A stretch of DNA of 64,000 bases from Strigops habroptila (GCF_004027225.2 NC_044298.2:682001-746000); one strand, 5' to 3'; positions 48,424-61,737 are shown, numbered from the stretch's first letter. The notes: generated from the sequence alone by a model not told the origin. Numbers and translations: made by a program.

Positions 48424-51400
48424 CTAGGAGGCCAGCAGCGTCATGAGGAAGAGAGCGGCGGCCACGGCCAAGGGCAAGTGTTCCCGCTTGGGGCTGGTGC
48501 CGCTGATGCTCTTCTCCAGCTTGGGCATCTCCGGGTTGAAGTTGTCTGTGGGGAAGGAAGAAGAGCAACAAGAGGGTGAGAGTGGCATTGGGGCGGCCCC
48601 AAACCCCTCACCCCATGGCTGGGGCGGCCCCACGGGTGGCGGTGGCAAGGGGGGGGACACACACACACACGGCGCGGTGGGGCCGGGGGCTCTGCTGGAC
48701 TCACCCAGGTCCTCGATCTTCACCTCGGGCCGCAGGGTGAACTGCGGCAGGGTGGGCACCGGCTTCTCCCCGGCGTGCGACGCTGCAAGAAGGAGACAGG
48801 GATGGGGACGGGGACTGGGATGGGGACGGGGATGGGGACCATGCTCCCGGCCGCCTTGTGCCACAGCGCCCCCCGGGGGGGAGCCACCGCCCCCCGCAGC
48901 CCCCGGGCACTTACTGGAGGCGCAGCACACGAACACCTTCATCTTGAGGCAGGCGCGGCGGTGGTTGTGCGTCGGGGTGGCTGCAAGGACAGAGCGGGCT
49001 GGGGGGGCTCCGCCGCGGGCGGCCCCAGCCCCGGGCACCCGCGGGGGGGGGGCGCTGGGATGGGGTATGGGGGGGGCTGGCCCTGCCTGAGGTGAGCCCT
49101 GGGCTGGGGGGCAGGCAGCAGCTTCATCCAGCACCCCCTGGAGTTAAACCTGCAGCAGCGCCCTGCACCCCCAACACCCCCATCCTGCACCAGCACCCCC
49201 CAACCCACCCATCGTGCACCAGCACCCCCTGAAACCCCAATCCTGCACCAGCACCACCCAACACCCCAATTCTGCACTAGCACCCCCAAAACCTCCCCAT
49301 CCTGCACCAGCACCCCTCAGCACCCCAATTCTGCATTAGCACAAGCCAGCACCCCAATCCTACACCAGCACTCCCCAACACCCCCATCCTACATCAGCAC
49401 CCCTCAGCATCCTCATCCTGCACCAGCACCCTACAGCACCCCACAGCACCCCAATTCTGCACCAGCACACCTCAGTACCCCAATTCTGCTCCCCCACACC
49501 CTCATCTCTCCCCATGCCCCATCTCACCGCTGCATCACGACCCCCCCGCACACCCCCCAACTCTCCCCACACCCCCATCCCTGAGCCCGAGGCACCCACT
49601 CCAGGGGTACCGGTGGGGGGTTTGGCGTGGGGGGTCCTGGCTGGGATGGGGATGCAGAAGGGCCCATGTGGGTGCTGGGGGGTTGCTGGGGTGGGGGGGA
49701 TACGTACAGATGTAGTAGTACTCCTGCCCGGCGCGGAACTCGTAGCCCAGCGAGAAGGCGCTGTACCGCTGGAACTTCTCCGAGAACTTGATGGGGCTGT
49801 GGGGCGCGTGGGACCGGTTGCACTCCCAGCGCTTGAAGCCCTGGCTGGTGTTGCAGGTGCGGTACCCCTCTGCGTTCACCATGTAGAGCACGTACTGCTC
49901 CAGCCGGTGCTCGGGCACCGAGGCGTTGTAGTGTGGGCAGTAGATGTCCAGGTAGTCATTGACGTTCACTTGCACCGTGTAGCCCTCCCGCCGCAGGCTG
50001 CAAGGGGACAGGGGGGGCAGCGGTCAGGGACACCCCCCTGTACCTTCCCGAATGCTATGTCCCCCTCCTCAAAAGGGACACAGACGCTGGAGAAGGGGCA
50101 GGTCCCAGAGCGAGGAGCCCAGGGGGATGCTCAACCTCTACCTGGAGCGCCCGACACAGTGGGATCCTTCAGCCCCGTGGACCCGCATATGGCATCACCG
50201 GCTCAGGGGGGCACGGGTGCTGCTGGGGATGATGCTATGGGTGCCACATGCAGGGTGCAAGACAACAGGCACAGGAGGCAGTGCTGCTGTGTCCTGCCGG
50301 GAACATGCCGGCAGCATCAAGGAGGGGACAGACACAGCAGGACAGACAGACAGACCCAGCCATGGCGATGGGCACCGGGGTCCCACAGGCATTGGGCACC
50401 CTGTGGGATGCGGCTCCCGGTCTTCACCGCACAGCCCTGGGTGCGGTGGGTCCTCGGTGTTCCCCAGCCCCACCACGGCCCCGGCCCCGCCACGCGCCGC
50501 AGCTCAGAGAGAGGATTTCTCACCCCGCTCCGGCTAATCCCGTTAGTTCGTTAATGCCATAAAGGGTGGCCCTGGGGGAGCCTCATTTACATTGATTAGG
50601 AGCAGCAATCCCCTCAGATCCACTCAGGAGAGGCTCTGCTGGCTCCTAATCCGCAGCCGATGGAGATCCCGGCTGCGGTAATCCCCGCTGCCACGCTGAC
50701 CCGCTGCTCCTGCCAATTAATTACAGCTCTGCCCCGAGCTGCCGCGGCAGCACCAGCCCTCACTCCATTGCCCAGCTCACCCGCTGCCCCCCACGGCCCC
50801 GCTGCATTGGGGGTCCCTCACTCGGCAGCACCCCAGCACGTGTGGATCCCTGCGGTGCATCGCTCCGGCTCGGGACCCCTTTCCCCACTTGTCACAGGAT
50901 CATGGAATGGGTTGGGTTGGAAAGGACCACAAGCTCCTCCAGCTCCAGCCCCTGCCACGGGCAGGGACACCTTCCACTAGAGCAGGTTGCTCCAAGCCCC
51001 TGTGTCCAACCTGGCCTTGAACACTGCCAGGGATGGGGCAGCCACAGCTTCTCTGGGCACCCTGTGCCAGCGCCTCAGCACCCTCACAGGGAAGAGCTTC
51101 TGCCTTATCTCCAACCTGAACTTGCCCTGTTTCAGTTTGAACCCATCACCCCTTGTCCTATCGCTCCAGTCCCTGATGGAGGTCCCCCTCCAGCATCCTT
51201 GTAGCCCCCTTCAGACACTGGAAGCTGCTCTGAGGTCTCCACGCAGCTTCTCTTCTCCAGGCTCAGTGTTCTCAGCCTGTCACAGCCCGTCCCCACTGGT
51301 CAGAGCAAATCCAGGTCTGCAAATGCAGCACTTGGGGTCCCCTCACCCCACGGAGGGGTCCCCTCACCCCACGGAGGGGTCCCGGCCCCCCCCCACCCGG

Positions 51401-54400
51401 GAGCGAAGCCGGCTGCCAGGGCTGGGCAGGCAGCGGGCAGGGCTGCGTGTGCAGACGCCGCACCCAGCACCAGCGCCCCTGGCACTGTTTGGGGAGCCCC
51501 GGCACCCCGCCAGTGCCGCGTCACCCAGCGCCGGGCACAGGGAACCAAAGGGGGACCCGGTGTCTGCCGGCAGAGGGGGGACCCAGGCAGCGGTGGCCAT
51601 GGGGGGGTCCCGCGGCCCTCATGACCTATGGGGCAGGGAGCCCCACGTGGCACCTCCCGCGCCACGCAGCCGCTATCCCAGCACCCGGCGGGCAACTCCT
51701 GCGCCAGCGAGGTGCTGAGGCAGCCACCCTTGCTCAGCAGCGGGGCGCCGGGACCTTTCATCTTCCGCCTTTGATGTGGTGAGGAGAGGAGGGGGGAGAA
51801 AAAGGCTTGTTATTAAAGAAATGGCCCCGAGGACCAAATCGCAATTAACTCCATGCAGGATGCAGGGCCGGGACGCCGGCGCACCCCACACCGGGGCCAG
51901 CGCCCACCATGGCTGTGCCATGGGAGCGAAGGGCCGGAGGAAGCGCATCCCCAGGTCTCTGTGCCCGCAGGATTGACACCTTGGTCCATCTCCCACCCTG
52001 TCCCGTGGTGCTGGGATCCCCTCCTTCCCCTGCAGCACCCAGCACTGGGGCACCCCAACCCCTGGGACTCCACACTGGGGCTCATTAAGAATGTGGCTCC
52101 TGGTAAACAGCCTCGCTAATGAGCGCTGCCCCATTGGTGCGCCTCATTGGACCGGGGCCCTCCAGCACCACTGCAAAGGGGCACGGGGCACCCCAGATGG
52201 GGATCAGGAGCCCTGCTCCCTATGGCAATGAGCCCCATGGGAGCTCACAGGCATCAGAGCATTGGCACCAGCTGGGGGGGGGGGATGGTGCAGGAGAATG
52301 GCCCCAAATGGGTAGAACCAGGGGCTCTGGAAGCAACTTTGGCCACAACACCGTGTCCCTGCCACGCTCGGCTCCTGAACCGCGGGCGCAGAGCAGCACC
52401 CACAGAGCTGCGTGTCCCCAATGTCATCCCCCAGAGCACCCTCAGCTCTGCCTGCAGCACTGCCCGGCAGCACAGGGCAGGAAGCGCCAGCGACAGGCGA
52501 CCTGTGTGAGGATGGACACCCCCCGTCCTGCGGGGGCCGCAGTGCAGTGCCCGAAGGGTTAAGTGCAGGAGCGGAGCGGGCAGCATCACTTCTGCACGAC
52601 TGCGTTTTTAGAGCAGGGCTTTGCAAAGGCAGTGGTACCTTCCAGCAGCCTGTCGGCGCTGGGCAGATGGATGTCCCCTGGCAGCACCGTCCCGAGCACG
52701 GGCTGGGCTCGGCGCCCACCGGCCCCGCACCGGCGGGACCCCGGCTACCTGGCGCTTCACAGCCACCGCTGAGCTCGGGCGGCCGCTCCGCTCCCACCCG
52801 CTGCCATACGCCCGTGCGGAGCGCCGCTGCGCTGCCGGCAGCGCCTGGTGCACTGCAGCACGCCCCGGCGGCGGCGGCGGCGGCACCGGGGCACCAGACC
52901 CCTGCCAGGACCCCCGCGCCACGGAGACTCATCCCCACGGTACGGGAAAGGCCTGGAAGGGGGCACAACCAGAGCCGGGCTCAGCACCCCACGTTGATGT
53001 GCGACTGATGTGGGTGAGGGCGCGGTACCCCCCAGCACTGAGGTGCCAGCGCGGACACCCCCTCCCAGCCCAGCTTGGCCTCTTTGTTTGGCTCCGGCAG
53101 CGTCGCCCTTTTGGCACATCCGGGGCGCATCGATCAGAAGGGAACAAAAAAGTGCCGTTGATTTATGTGGTCCCGTTCCAGCGCGGCCGCGAGAGGTGGA
53201 GGCGCATCCGCCGCCGCGGCCCGTCCATCGGGACAGACGGACCGGGCTCAGCCTGGCGCCCCCCCCCTCCCCAGCCCCGGCCCTCCCCACGCAGCAGCGC
53301 TGCACAGTCACGGCGCCCAGACGGCCGCGCACACGCGTGTGCAGACAGTGCCTGCGCCGCAGCCCACGCGCACGGGTGGCACGGTGCCACGGCACGGACC
53401 GCCAGGCCCCCCCGGCACAGCCACCAAAGGCATCGTCACTGGCACACCGTGTCCCCGCGGCCACCTCCCTGCTCCGGGAATTGGAGATGGGGGATGCGGC
53501 ACCAGGCACTGTGGGGCCATGAGGCTGTGCCCACTGTGGGGTGGGGGGCACAGCCCTCATCAAGTACCCCGGGACCCCCAGCACTGCCCCCAGGTACCCA
53601 CACACTCCCCATCCCTATTGACAGCCACACGATCCCTTTAATCCCTGCTAAAGCCCGGACCTTCCTGCTTTGCTAACAAGATCAATGAGGTTTCTAATTG
53701 GGTTTTAATTAAACCATCAATCTGCAGCCAGTGACTCAATTACCAGCCTGGGCAGGAGCAGGTGGCCCCGGCCCTGTTGCACCCCAGGACAGCCCCCATG
53801 GTCTCACCCCATGGGATGCCATGGCCCCTTCTCCCATGGGAACGCCACGGGCCCTGGCAGCGTTGACAGATCTCGGTGCTGCCCGGTGCAGTGGCCCATG
53901 GCACCCCCAGCACCGCAGCCGGCACCCATGGGTGGCAGGGGGCTCTGTACCCCATGGGGACAAGCCTGAAGAGCACAGCCATGAGGTGGGGGGTAGCAGC
54001 TGATGAGCATCGAGCTGATGCGGTGGAGGGATGCAGCAGGGCACAGCCCTAATGTCAAGGTCCAGCCCCAGTGTCCACAGAGGAAGCAGCGATTTGGGTC
54101 CCCCCAGACCTTCCCAGGGTCCCCCAGCGGGTGCAGAGTGGGGCCGCGGCTCCTCTCCTGGGCCAGACACTCCCTGGGCAGCGGCAGCTCCACACAAGAG
54201 CTCTCAAGAGCTGGCTCTGGCTCTCACCGCCTGCAACACAGACTCATCCAGACAAAACCTGGGAGCGTGGCGGCGGCACCAGCAGCTCTCGGGGGGCCAC
54301 ACATGATATCGAGGCCTCCCTGAGCACCAATGGGCCCTAATCCCCCTGCCTTAGCCATGCACCAGCACCCTGTGCACCCCCCTGCCACAGCGCCCCACTC

Positions 54401-57105
54401 TGCACCCCCATGGCACTGGGTGCCAGGAGGCCTCAGGCACCCAAAACAGAACCAGGGTCACAGTGTGGCTCCTCTCTGGGGGGCTCTTGGGGGCTGCAGC
54501 AGTGGGAGGGGGAGTCGGCCATGCCTGTGCCAACACATGGGGACGAACCTCCATCCCTTCCTTGGCACCTGGGACACCCAACAGGCATTCCACCGGCACA
54601 TGAGGGCCTGGCTTGGCTGGGGACACCCCTCGGGTGGGGATCCCTCAGCCTCACACCATGGGGCACCCCAGAAATGCATGTTCTCATGCCTAGGGATGCC
54701 GCCCTCCTCAACGCCAGCGCTGGGGCAAAGGCTGCCTACACCTTTGCCCTCTGTGCTGCGGTGCCTGTTCCCAGTAGGATTTGGGAACAGAGGGCAGGGA
54801 CCGGCCGAGGACCATCCCATGCCCCCAGGGCTCACTCGCTGCCACCGGCAGAGGCAACAGGACAGACAGAAAGTGCAGCCGGACCAACAACCTGACCAAG
54901 CAGGAGCAGAGACACCAGATCCCGCCTTCACACCTCCCCGGAGCAAACCGGCTTGTGAGGGGTGCGCTGCGTGCTCCATGGCCCTCCCCGGCCCCCCAGC
55001 ACCACCGTTGTCCCCCAAAGCACCGCTGCGACCATGGTGGTCTCCATGGGGCAGCCCATTGCTGATGGGAGCCGCAGCGGGAGATGCCATCAATTTGTGG
55101 GGTGCCCATCGCAGCCTCCAAGGAGCACCCGCAGCCGAGCCTGCGGCATCCCCCGTCCCCAGAGAGCCCCATGGGGCCACGCTGGGCTGGTTTATTGCTG
55201 GGATTGCAGCGAGGTTGCTGGGATTTGCCGGCTGCGGCCCAGGGAGCCTCATTCCCCCCATAATTTATCTAATCCAGACACTTTGCTGCGCGGCTGTAAT
55301 TGCGGGCGAGCTGCCGTGCTGCCTAACAATAAATATCAGCTCCGGAGTCCCTGGGACACGTCTCTGCCGCAGCCGCCCCCACCGCGTCGCCCGTGCCCTG
55401 AGCCGGACGCTCGCAGCCGCCGCGCCAGAGACGTGTGCACAGCGGGTGCGGGTGTCTGGCTGCGACACCCCACATCTGCACCCTGTGTCCCCTCCCGGGG
55501 CAGCGCTGGGTCACGGCGCATGGCTCCGGTGATGGGGTGGGGAGAGGATGCCCCTCGGTCTCAGTCATGGCAGGGTGATGGCACCCGCCAACGCCCCGGC
55601 AATGTCACGGTGAGGGGATGAGGCCATGGGTGAGAGGGTGCGGGTGGAGGAGCGGGGTGCAGGGGGATGCCGAAGCGTGGCCAAGCACCTCGCCATTGTG
55701 CTGCGCCTCGGCACGTCGCACACACGCACGATTTATGGGGCCCAAGCTTCCGCCTGGAGACACAACCTCAATGGGAGGGGAAGGAGCTGCAGGGAGGGGG
55801 ACACACACACACACACACACACGTCCCCTCATCACACAAAGGGGTGCAGGGCGGGGGGAGCCCATGGTACCCTCAGCACACCCCGGTACCGGGGGATGCT
55901 CGGCTGGGTGTGAGGCCCCGCCACGCCCTCGCACCGGCATGGGAATGGGAGACGGGTTCAGTTCCAGCTCCAGCTCCCCGTGGACCCACCGAGCACCCGC
56001 GGTCCCCCCTCCCGGCCCAGCCCTGCCCATCGCACCCCACACCCCGCGTCAGCCCCATCGCATCCCCCCACAGCCGGGAGACCCCCGGGAAAGGGGGGGA
56101 GGGGAGCAGGGGGCGAGGGCAGGGCGCAGCCCCGGTACCGGGCACGAGGGCGGTGCCGGGGGTCCGGGGCCACCAACCGGCTCCCTCCCGGCGGCGGTTC
56201 CCACAACACCTCCGCCCGCCCCCCCCGCCACCCCCGCAACGGGAGCCTCCGGCCCCGCCGCCCTCTGCTGCCTCCCAGGGATGACCCGGGCGGGCGGCGG
56301 GTACCTGCCGGCCCCCCCCCCGCGGTGCCGCCGCTGCCGCTCCCGCACCCAGACAGGCGGGGGGCGCGTCTGGCGGCGTGAGCGCCGCACCGAGACCCCC
56401 TGCGAGGTCCGCCGCACCGAGGCGGGGGGACACGGACCCAGTCGTGCTCTTCCCGCGGTGCCCCGGTGCCCACCGCGGGGCGGGTCAGCGCCGTCGGGGA
56501 GGGGTAGGGGGGGCTCAGCCCCCCGGTGCCACCGACCTACCCGCGCCGGGAGCCGCCGAGCCCAGCCCCGGGGACCCGACCCGCCGCCACCGCAGGTCGG
56601 GTCGGTCCGGCCGGGCGGCTGCCGCCTCCCCGGTGCGGTCCCCGCCTCCGCGGGCAGGGCGAGGTGCGCTGGGCCGGGAGCGGCAGCGCACCGGCACTGG
56701 GGGGCCCGGCAGCCCCGCCCGCACGGGGGCGCCGCGCCGACACCGACACCGGGGGGTCCCGCAGTCCCGGTGCGCCCCCCCCCGACCGTCCGCCCCCCGC
56801 CGCCGCCGCCGCCGCCGCCGCCCCCCCCCGCTCCGCCGCTGCGCGCATCCTTCAGCGCGATCGCTGCGTGCCCCCGCCGCGTCCTTCCCGGCGGCGCCCC
56901 CCGGCCCCGGGGACACCCCCCACCTTACACCGCCTCCCAGTACCGGTCCCGGCGGCCTCCCCCCGCGCCCGCCCCGCACTCACTGCGGGTTGGAGCTGTT
57001 CCAGTGCACGGCGTGCCGGTTGCCCAGGGCCCCCGGTGGCCCCCGGCCCGGCAGCAGCAGCAGCAGCGGGAGCAGGGGCAGGAGCGCGGGCAGCCGAGCA
57101 GCCAT
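48424..57105 (-). CDS. EFNA3: ephrin-A3
   Basis: Five exons in order of transcription: 57105-56984, 49997-49708, 48980-48915, 48782-48705, 48545-48424. They total 678 nt, 225 aa (human 238). It was assigned to A3 rather than A1, A2, A4 or A5 by [41 protein letters not shown] and the tail [18 protein letters not shown], all matching human EFNA3. It has a signal peptide, the Eph-binding beta barrel, an [12 protein letters not shown] linker and a C-terminal GPI signal. A glycine-rich loop that human EFNA3 has after CPHYN is replaced here by the short ASVPEHRL. Intron 1 is 7 kb and holds a CR1 and AT-rich islands. Confidence 0.96.
49150..49500. repeat. tandem repeat in EFNA3 intron 2
   Basis: Roughly 27-bp units 'accccaatcctgcaccagca' + 'cccctca' repeat with variation, cytosine-rich on the plus strand. 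Confidence 0.85.
50525..50735. other. AT-rich island in EFNA3 intron 1 (first)
   Basis: TAAT cores in 'cggctaatcccgttagttcg', 'ttacattgattaggagcagc' and 'ctgccaattaattacagctc' within GC-rich intron. Candidate regulatory element. Confidence 0.35.
50893..51318 (-). mobile_element. CR1 LINE fragment, about 0.43 kb, in EFNA3 intron 1
   Basis: Reverse-oriented CR1 beginning 'tcacaggatcatggaatggg' and running to 'agcaaatccaggtctgca'. It belongs to the same young subfamily as the copy at 30988; about 230 bp are identical. Confidence 0.93.
51770..52145. other. AT-rich islands in EFNA3 intron 1 (second group)
   Basis: 'ggcttgttattaaagaaatg' with 'aatcgcaattaactccatgc' (51805-51860) and 'ggctcattaagaatgtggct' with 'cctcgctaatgagcgctgcc' (52080-52135). 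Confidence 0.3.
53625..53755. other. AT-rich island in EFNA3 intron 1 (third)
   Basis: 'gctaacaagatcaatgaggt', 'ttctaattgggttttaatta' and 'aaccatcaatctgcagccag' pack several homeodomain and PBX/MEIS-like cores into about 120 bp. Confidence 0.4.
55185..55345. other. AT-rich island in EFNA3 intron 1 (fourth)
   Basis: 'cataatttatctaatccaga', 'gcggctgtaattgcgggcga' and 'cctaacaataaatatcagct' lie together, with GATA- and homeodomain-like cores. Confidence 0.35.
55801..55823. repeat. (AC)n microsatellite
   Basis: An uninterrupted run of eleven AC units in EFNA3 intron 1. Confidence 0.95.
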
Positions 57106-57300
57106 CCTGCCGCCGCCGCGGAGCCCCGCCGCGATCCCGATGAATGGAGAACGGAGCCGGAGCCGCCCGCGCCCCGCGCCCCCGGCGCCCAGCTCCGCCC
57201 CGCGCGCACCCGCCGCCGCCGCGCCCCCGCGCGCGCGCCCGTCGCCGCCCCGGGCCCGCCTGCACCGGCACCGGGCACCGACAGCGGGCATCGGGCACCG
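56100..57300 (-). promoter_or_regulatory. EFNA3: EFNA3 CpG island around the first exon
   Basis: Extremely GC- and CpG-rich sequence with CCG runs flanks the exon at 56984-57105. No TATA box. Very long open frames here (up to 590 codons) follow from the composition. Confidence 0.6.
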
Positions 57301-57314
57301 GGGCCGCGTCCCAC

Positions 57315-57715
57315 GATCTCACTGGGGTCAGGTGCCACCGGGGTCTTACCAGGACCCCAAGGATGGGGGCATCAGGGATGCTCCTACTGACATTGGGGTC
57401 TCACTGGGACCCCTGCAGGTGCGGGGACCAGGACCGGGTCCCACCGGGATCAGATGCCATGGGGTCTTAACAGGACCCCAGGGGTGGGGGCACAGGCACT
57501 CGATCTCACTGACATTGGGGTCTCACTGGGACCCCCAGAGCTACAGACATCAGTGCCAGGTTCCATTGACATTGGGGTCTCACTGGGACCCCCAGAGCTA
57601 CGGACATCAGTGCCAGGTCCCACTGACACTGGGGTCTCACCGGGACCCCTGCAGGTGGGGGCACCAGCACTAGGTCCCACTGACATTGGGGTCACCCCAG
57701 GTAGGAGCAGTGGGG
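57315..57715. repeat. 57-bp minisatellite upstream of EFNA3
   Basis: 'gacattggggtctcactggg' recurs at 57-bp spacing (57517, 57574, 57631), with looser copies on both sides. Confidence 0.9.
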
Positions 57716-57719
57716 CTCC

Positions 57720-60700
57720 CATGGGTCCATGTGCCTGGGGGGATCAGTGCCCAGAGGGTTCTTGCAGTGCTGCTGCCAGCACCATGGGGGTCACACATGC
57801 CCGGGGAAGGGTGGGCACCCATCCATTCACCACTGGCACAGGGCCAGCATGCCGGGGTGCCGGCGGAGCAACAGCCACAGCGCCAGGTTCTCCAACTGCC
57901 TCATCCCGCCCCAGGAGCCTGCATGTGCCCAAGCACCCACCCATGGGGCCTGTTCCCTGGCTCTGTCCCACACCCCACCTTGTTTTCCCCCCAAGGATCA
58001 ATGGCGCAGAGGTACCCCGGGAGCCATGGGGCTGGTGGGTTCTCTTGGGGTGCCAGTCCCCACTGGGGACTCCATCCAGGAGGGGATGGAGCTGGATCCC
58101 CTAGCAACTGCAGCGCGGCACCGCCCGGCGGTCCCATGTGCCAAGTGATCCACGCCCCGGCACATGTGTGCGCACACGAGCAGGCACACGCAGCTCACCG
58201 GGACCTGCCCCATGGGAGCACCGGCACCGGCCCCATGGGCCCTGCTCCGGTTGGATTTGGCAGCACCGGGAGCTTGCAAATGAAACCAGGAGGGAGGCAT
58301 CGAGCCAGGGCTGAGCTGGCTCATGGTCGAACACCACGTCCTGGGTCCCCGTGTCCCCACTGCCTGGTGTGGTGGCTCCGAGGCCTGGGCAAGTGACACG
58401 CTGTAGCTGCCCAGTGCCATGGTCATGGGGGTTTCTGGCTCCCCAAAACTGCAGGGGAGCTCGGGACCCCTTGAGGCCCCTTTTTGTGCTCCCTAAACCC
58501 CCTTTGGGTATGCGGATGCTGCCCCTGCCCATGGAGAAACATGAGGATGGTGGTGGCCAGGGTCTTGCTGAGGCTCTGTCGCTCTTCCTCAGCCTCATGG
58601 GGACCCAGCACCACTGATGCTGTACCACAGCCCCATCCGTGCCAGTGGCACTGGGGGCCCAAACCCCCACCGGAGCCCTGCCAGGAAGGGGGAAGGGGCT
58701 GGCAAAAGGGCCCTGAGGACCAAAAAAAGCCTCTTATTAATTATTCATCTGGAGAAGTGAATTGAAGAAAACACAACCCATGGAAAAGGGCCTGGGGGGG
58801 GGAGGTGGGGGGTGTGGGGTGCACTGAGGGGGTGTGTAAGGGCCGGGGCACCGGGGGCTTGTGGTAATGCTGGTCCCTCCCGATGCACCCCCAGGGCTGG
58901 GGCATCCCGGGGGGGCTGCGCACCTCTGGAAGGGCCTCGGCAGCACCGCACTGCCACCATGGAAACGCCGTGGCTCGGCAAACCCATGGCAACACACACC
59001 TCCACATGGAAACCCCCCCGCTCATGGCAACGCGTGTGCCGCCGCCAGCACCCGCACGCAGCCGCGCGCACCCCGCAGCGCCAGGGCACCCTGGTGTGTG
59101 GGGCCATGGCGGGATGCACCCGGTGCTCCCGCGGGGATGCTGGTGACCGAAATCACCCTGTGCGCACATGCATGTGGGTGCTGGCAACCCCTGGGGCTTG
59201 GCGATACCAAGGAGGCTGGGATGGGTTTGCTGACCACAGCATCCATGGTGGGGACACTGCAGCCGGGTGGCTTTGCTCCCAGGAGTACATGAGAGGCTTC
59301 AAGCAGCGCTTGAGCACGAAGCAGCTCTGGTGCCCCCCATCTCCATCCCCCTGTGCAGGACCAGCAGGTCTCTGCTTCAAAGCAGGGGAGACCCAACCAA
59401 AGCACCGGTCGGGGCGGTGGGCACGGGGGACCTGCTCTGGTTAATATTTAACCGCGGCTTCCTGTGACAGCATGTCGCAACCGCAGAGCAGAGCCGGCAT
59501 TCAATAAATCATCGCGCCGGGCTGGGAGCCGGGGGGGGGGGGGGGCAGCGCCCAGCGGAGCGAGAGGGGGAGCCCATAAATAATTCATTAAATAAATAAA
59601 CATGGCGAGAGGAGGAGGCAGGAGCGGAGCCGAGAGCGCGGCCAACGCGGGCATCAAATATTCACCAGCCGCACCTCCACGGTCCTGAATGCCTGAGCTC
59701 CGGGCTCCCGACCTGTGCTGGCACGTGACCGGCTGGACACGGCAAGAACATGCTAATGGCACGCGGAGCCGAGCCGCAGGGACACGGCACACGGGGCAGG
59801 GAGCAGCGCCAGAGCATCCGCATGGAGCCCCTGGCTCCTGCCGGCTCCTCCTGGCAGCACTTAGTGCCCATGGGCAGCCCCGTGCTGGTGCATCGGCTGC
59901 CCCCCTGCCATGGAGCACACGGATGGGCTCGCAGCCACCCCACTCCTCGCTGCCCCTTCCCTTCCGTATCCCTGTGTTGGTCTTTAAATTTGAATGAAGG
60001 CCTCACGGATGGTCGCGCCACGTCAGCATCTTGGTGAGCATCGGGTGAGTGGTACCCCGGTGCTGAGCCCCCCGCACCCAGGCAGAGCCCAAACCTCCTG
60101 GGGCAGGGCTTGGCGCGATGGCAGCGTGATCCAGGGTGAGGGTGCAGCACAGGGGGGGTGAGGATGGGTGGCAGCACCGCCGGCCACCTCCTTATTGAGC
60201 CCTGGGTCCAGCCAGAGCGGCCTCATGCTGGGGGAGTGGAGGTGGGTATGGGGGGGAGTCGTTAATTAGCACCTCAGAGCTGATTGATGTGGAGCAGAGG
60301 AGGGTTCATGGCCAGCACGGAGCCGGGTGGCGGTGCCGGAGCAGAGGAAATCAGCTTCCTCACAGGGCTGGTTCATGGCACTGGGGCTGCTCCCGCTGCC
60401 CGGCGGGGAGGAAGCCGCAGGATCCCTGCCCTGGGTGCCCGGCGCCTGCTTGCCGGAAGCCTGGCTCCGCCGTGCCACATCCCTGGGCACGCAGCGGTGC
60501 CGGGTGGGAAGCACCGGCGTCCAGCTCCTCGAGGTTCCCACGCCACCCCGGCACACGGCTGTGCCACAAGCGGGTAACCCTCAGGCCACCGCGCTGCGAG
60601 GCACTAGCAGCACCGCACCGTGCTCACTACCCAGCAGCCCATGGCACAGTGGGTGCCCCACTGGGGTGCCAGGGTCCCGGTTGCCCCCTTTGCTGCATCT

Positions 60701-61390
60701 TGCGCCGGTGGTGGGGGCTACCTGGCAGGCAGCGCCTGAGTCAGCAGCTGGCACCGAGTGACTCAGCCAGCTCCTCTCCTCTCCTCCCGCATGGAAAACC
60801 TCCCTCCCGGCCTCAAGATCACTCCAATACGAGCCATCGGTGGCAGCCCCGGCCTCGCTGCCCCCTCTCAGCCCCTCCTGCTACGGCACGGCCATGGCAA
60901 GGATGGGTGCAAGGGCTGTGACAGGAGGGAACCATCCAGTGTGGGCAGGGTGAGCCCTGGCACCCGGCCCTGCTGCAGCACAGCTCCATAGGGAAGGGAC
61001 AAGGACACGGAGCTGGGGATGCAGCCACCGGGACCAGCACTTGGCTCCCCACTGGCCACCCCTTGTCCCCTGCACTGGCCAAAGCTGCAGAGGCTGCAGT
61101 AGGCACCGCCTAGGGGGGTGCCCAGCACCCATCAGACCCAAGCAGGCAGCGATGGGCAGGGTGGTGATGGAGAAGCCAACCAGGGGACTGATGGCATGTG
61201 TGGCTGTGCCATGAGGAGCCATAAACACCCTGCACTGAGCCGCAGGAGCACCCGAGCGCAAGGTGGGCCCCCGCAAGGGACCTGCCCTCACCCGGTAAGC
61301 CCGGCACCAGTTCTGGTACAGGGTGGTGGTGCCGGAGCCCGCACCAGCCCCACTCCAGCCTTGCTGGCACATCCCCGCAGCCGCCCGCTG
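57720..61390. other. gene-free upstream region with AT-rich islands
   Basis: No ephrin or other exon was found on either strand. Islands stand out at 58725-58790 (cttattaattattcatctgg), 59435-59700 (see separate entry) and 60250-60290 (cgttaattagcacctcagag). Confidence 0.4.
59435..59700. other. AT-rich island far upstream of EFNA3
   Basis: 'ctggttaatatttaaccgcg', 'cattcaataaatcatcgcgc', 'cccataaataattcattaaa' and 'gcatcaaatattcaccagcc' surround a G run at about 59531. This is a strong compositional contrast with the neighbourhood. Confidence 0.35.
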
Positions 61391-61394
61391 CCGG

Positions 61395-61490
61395 TGCCTA
61401 AGTGACATTAATCCGATTGAGGGGTGACAGGCAGCATCAATATCCTGCTCCCGCCGTCCATAGATCACACCACAATCAGCATCTGCAGCC
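61395..61490. other. AT-rich island upstream of EFNA3
   Basis: 'gtgacattaatccgattgag' and 'ggcagcatcaatatcctgct', then 'catagatcacaccacaatca'. Confidence 0.3.
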
Positions 61491-61611
61491 GCCAGGACCG
61501 GGAGCACTGGCGGAGGTGGAAGGGGGTGACATGGGGGGTGCCAGGCTGGGAGTGATGGGGTGGGTCCACGCTGTGACCTGCCCCGGGTTGTCCCTGTGCT
61601 CCTGCAGGCGA

Positions 61612-61737
61612 TGGCCTCGAGCACTGCCAGGGATGGGGCAGCCACAGCTTCTCTGGGCACCCTGGGCCAGCGCCTCAGCACCTTCACAGGGAAGAACTTC
61701 TTCCTTATATCCCACCTGAACTTCCCCATTTAAACTC
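61612..61737 (-). mobile_element. short CR1 LINE fragment
   Basis: Reverse CR1 text 'cactgccagggatggggcag' to 'cacctgaacttccccattta', about 125 bp, more diverged than the copies at 30988 and 50893. Confidence 0.85.

Noticed and set aside
55618-57390. 590-codon frame across EFNA3 intron 1 and exon 1 antisense
   Set aside because: Arg/Pro/Ala-rich translation of a CpG island, antisense to a certain exon.
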